Source: Marinobacterium aestuarii
GTDB lineage: Bacteria; Pseudomonadota; Gammaproteobacteria; Pseudomonadales; Balneatricaceae
Reading direction: 5' to 3'
Assembly: GCF_001651805.1 (NCBI RefSeq)
Contig: NZ_CP015839.1
Coordinates: 372,001-436,000 of the forward strand
Length of the DNA: 64,000 nucleotides
Shown: positions 61,752 to 64,000 of the stretch, in pieces
How the letters are laid out: every line of letters starts with the position of its first letter
How positions within the stretch are numbered: the stretch's first letter is position 1
Translations under genes and position numbers: made by a program
The notes under the pieces: model-generated
The model's database searches: none
What the model was told of the DNA's origin: nothing
What the model saw: the letters and a program-made list of their open reading frames with translations, nothing else

Positions 61752-62495
61752 ATGGCGACGGCGTTGGTGGTAGGGGCGACCCGGGGAATTGGGCAGGGCT
61801 TCGTGCGGGCACTGCTACAGCGCGACTGGAATGTGTATGCCAGCTACCGGGACTTCGCCGGCGCTGGCACCCTGAATGCGCTGACCGCAGCTTTTCCGGG
61901 TCAGCTGCATCTGCTGCAGCTCGATCTGGCGGAGGAGTCGAGTATTGTTGCGGCTACCGGCATACTGCAGCAGCATCTTGACGAACCCCTGGCGCTGGCG
62001 CTCTGTTGTGCCGGCCTTTTGCACGAAGGCGAACACTTGCCCGAGAAAAGCCTGTCGCAACTGTCGGGCGACTGGCTGCAGCGCGCCATAACGGTCAATG
62101 CGCTGGGTCCGCTGTTGCTGCTAAAGCATGTGCATCCGTTGCTGGTCCAGCATAGCGCCAGTCAGTTTGCGGTTATTTCGGCGCGGGTCGGCAGTATCAG
62201 CGAGAATCAGCTCGGAGGCTGGTACAGCTACCGTGCTTCAAAGGCGGCACTGAACATGCTGATGAAAACCGCTGCCATCGAGATGACGCGTCGCTTCCCG
62301 CATCTGCAGTTACTCTGCCTGCATCCTGGCACTACCTCCACCGATCTGTCGGAGCCCTTCAGCAAAAGGGTCGCGCCCGAAAAGCTCTTTACAGTGGAGC
62401 GTTCGGTGCACCAGCTGCTGAGAGTGCTGGACGATGCCCGCAATGGCCCCAGTGGCCGTTTCCTGAGCTGGGATGGCAGCGAGGTGCCCTGGTAG
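61752..62495 (+). CDS. Short-chain dehydrogenase/reductase (C-factor-like)
   Basis: This 247-aa Rossmann-fold SDR has the cofactor motif GATRGIG (8-14), a catalytic Ser in VISARVGSIS and YSYRASK as the YxxxK pair, followed by LHPGTTSTDLSEPF. The sequence type is close to C-factor/YciK-like short SDRs whose substrates are mostly unknown. It stands alone, 147 bases downstream of the FAH gene, and is closed by a bidirectional terminator. Confidence 0.92.
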   Translation: MATALVVGATRGIGQGFVRALLQRDWNVYASYRDFAGAGTLNALTAAFPGQLHLLQLDLAEESSIVAATGILQQHLDEPLALALCCAGLLHEGEHLPEKSLSQLSGDWLQRAITVNALGPLLLLKHVHPLLVQHSASQFAVISARVGSISENQLGGWYSYRASKAALNMLMKTAAIEMTRRFPHLQLLCLHPGTTSTDLSEPFSKRVAPEKLFTVERSVHQLLRVLDDARNGPSGRFLSWDGSEVPW

Positions 62496-62526
62496 CGACT
62501 GCCTCGAGCTGAGTCGCTGTAATAAT

Positions 62527-62558
62527 AAAAAAGCGCCCGCGATAGCGGGCGCCTGTTT
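62527..62558. terminator. Bidirectional terminator between SDR and cytochrome genes
   Basis: GCGCCCGC-GATA-GCGGGCGC (62533-62552) is flanked by an A-run on the left and CTGTTTT on the right. It is shared by the two convergent genes. Confidence 0.88.
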
Positions 62559-62577
62559 TATAGGGAGTTTTATCCGT

Positions 62578-64000
62578 TTAGAGGGTTTTCAGGTACTCGA
62601 GCAGTGCCAGGCGCTGGGCCTCGCTCAGGTAGGGGCCGATGGTGCCGGGGGCTGTACCGTTATTGAACTCGTGGCCGCGGTTGGAATTGCCCGCAAGGCG
62701 GGTGTCGAGCAGGGAAACACTGGCGTTGGGCTGGCTCAGGTAGCCGACTTTAACGGGATCAAATTCACGCTGGCCCAGGGAGAACTGCGCCGGGCGTTCG
62801 GCAACCGGGGATAACAGCGCATAGAGATTGGGCACAGACCCATTGTGCAGAAAGGGAGCTGTCGCCCAGATGCCATTCAGCGGACGCGCCTTGTAGCCGG
62901 CGCCGGCCTGCAGGCAGTTGGGTCTGTTGCCGTTGAGGTTTTGCTGTTCGGCGTCCCCGATACCGTGCTGACGATACCAGTAGTCGGTCGTTTCCTGCAC
63001 CAGGGCGCCGAGGGAATAGGCGAATGAGGCATCCTGGGCTTCAGTGACACGCAGTGGCGTGCAGTTCTCACCCTGGTAGACCTGCGTATCTATCCCCAGA
63101 CCCCGGGTGTCGACGGTGCGCTCGGCCAAGACCCTGGACTGCATGGGGTCGGTGCCGATTTCCTCCAGCGGGATCATGTTGAGGCGCAGCAGACGCTCGC
63201 CGGCGCTGTTGTGGGTGGCCCAGTAGCGCTCGCTCCAGAAGGCGTCGGACTGTACCGGTGGCAGATGGCAGCCCTGGCACAGCTGCTGGTAGAGCCCGGC
63301 GCCTTTGCTTGCCAGAGGGGCGTCAATCGCCGGCAGTATGTTCTCTGGCCACTTGGGGGCGCGCAGACCGCTGAATGACTTGTGCTCGAACGGGGCCTGG
63401 GTGCCGGCCAGTTGCTGTTCGATGCGGTGCAGCGTCTTTACGCGCACGCTGGATTCGAAGCGTGTCGGGCCTTCTTCCAGATTCACCAGCGCGGCAACCC
63501 CCAGGGCTTCGCCGGCGTTGCGTACCATGGGCTGCATGATGGAACCGTCGTACTGCACCCATTCAAACCAGGACGAGGTCCAGATATGGGGGTAGTTTAC
63601 CGGCGCGTTGACGGGCACGAAGTTCTGCGGCCGGTTGGCGTCCAGCGCGAATACCTGGTTACCTATGCGGTTGAGGGCATCCAGACGGGTAAAGCCTTCC
63701 ACGTTTTTCAGGTTGGCTTTGACCGTTTTGGCGATGTCCTTGAGGGTATGGCTTTCGTTACCGGCGTTGATATCACGCACTATAGCCTGTTGCTCCTGAG
63801 CTTCGATGGTGGCCAGCTGCATGTCGATCAGCTCCATCAGCGTTTTGGAGAAGTCTTTTTTTAGCTGTTTGCGGTTGGCGTCGGTGTTGCGCTCGCCCAG
63901 TACGCGGGCGGCGAAGCGGTTGAATCGCAGCGTGCTGTAGTTATTCTCGAACATGGCCAGGAAGAGTACGTTGGTCAGGCGGGTGATGTCCGTCATGGCA
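62578..64000 (-). CDS. c-type cytochrome of the diheme peroxidase/RoxA-like kind, 5' partial
   Basis: At least 474 residues of the C-terminal part are visible, and the frame stays open to the window edge, so the N-terminus lies outside. One haem motif CQGCH is visible about halfway. The second half has the peroxidase-like pattern GYKARPLNGIWATAPFLHNGSVPNLYALL, where the Met/His-region loop sits, and ends GPYLSEAQRLALLEYLKTL. Other haem sites, if any, must be upstream. The family includes di-haem peroxidases and rubber-oxygenase-like proteins. Function is not assignable from this part. Confidence 0.75.
   Translation of the reverse strand, partial: AMTDITRLTNVLFLAMFENNYSTLRFNRFAARVLGERNTDANRKQLKKDFSKTLMELIDMQLATIEAQEQQAIVRDINAGNESHTLKDIAKTVKANLKNVEGFTRLDALNRIGNQVFALDANRPQNFVPVNAPVNYPHIWTSSWFEWVQYDGSIMQPMVRNAGEALGVAALVNLEEGPTRFESSVRVKTLHRIEQQLAGTQAPFEHKSFSGLRAPKWPENILPAIDAPLASKGAGLYQQLCQGCHLPPVQSDAFWSERYWATHNSAGERLLRLNMIPLEEIGTDPMQSRVLAERTVDTRGLGIDTQVYQGENCTPLRVTEAQDASFAYSLGALVQETTDYWYRQHGIGDAEQQNLNGNRPNCLQAGAGYKARPLNGIWATAPFLHNGSVPNLYALLSPVAERPAQFSLGQREFDPVKVGYLSQPNASVSLLDTRLAGNSNRGHEFNNGTAPGTIGPYLSEAQRLALLEYLKTL

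Overview
The window is a GC-rich bacterial chromosome segment. Its gene content and protein types suggest a Gammaproteobacterium, probably a marine one related to Oceanospirillales or Pseudomonadales. The clues are a 14-subunit-type NADH dehydrogenase whose NuoD, NuoG and DbpA-region proteins resemble the E. coli/Pseudomonas type, malate synthase G, MscK-like and DsbB proteins, TRAP and SSS transporters, and many LysR regulators. This placement is inference. I found no tRNA, rRNA, CRISPR array or intact transposase gene.

Region 1 (1-13159, +) is the nuoD(or CD)-E-F-G-H-I-J-K-L-M-N part of the complex I operon, tightly packed, with ATGA overlaps at L/M and M/N. It is interrupted between nuoI and nuoJ by a 159-bp element with terminal inverted repeats. 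A second copy lies in reverse orientation at 59447-59605. A degenerate copy of the nuoK 3' end sits before nuoL. A small ferritin-like gene follows.

Region 2 (13760-17768, -) is a GltS-type symporter, a YtcJ-type amidohydrolase and a COG0523/CobW GTPase in one overlapping operon. Region 3 (18004-25485, +) has a LysR regulator and then an operon of Eat-type permease, glutamine-synthetase-like ligase, aldehyde dehydrogenase, iron alcohol dehydrogenase and class I amidotransferase-like hydrolase. Together these could take up ethanolamine or a similar amino alcohol, gamma-glutamylate it, oxidise alcohol to aldehyde to acid, and release glutamate plus an amino acid (glycine if ethanolamine is the substrate). 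This is the most interesting metabolic system in the window.

Region 4 (25655-34830) is a minus-strand operon of TAXI-TRAP binding protein, fused TRAP permease, DadA-type dehydrogenase, Asp/Glu-racemase-family protein and a LysR regulator. Divergent from it are another LysR gene, an SSS symporter and a 34-codon membrane peptide gene. Region 5 (34831-37114) is leuA with a long structured leader that contains a rare-codon leader-peptide candidate.

Region 6 (37137-48815) holds dsbB, two EamA exporters, a spacer with about 50-bp tandem palindromic units, an ABC exporter with a lipoprotein adaptor, a GNAT-nitrilase fusion, a 2OG-Fe(II) oxygenase, dbpA, a sirtuin and an unknown protein. Region 7 (49040-64000) holds glcB, a DUF4870-like/thioesterase/MscK-like overlapping operon, an alpha/beta hydrolase, serA, ppnP, a LysR gene, the second short element, an MFS exporter, a FAH-family protein, an SDR and a partial c-type cytochrome running off the window.
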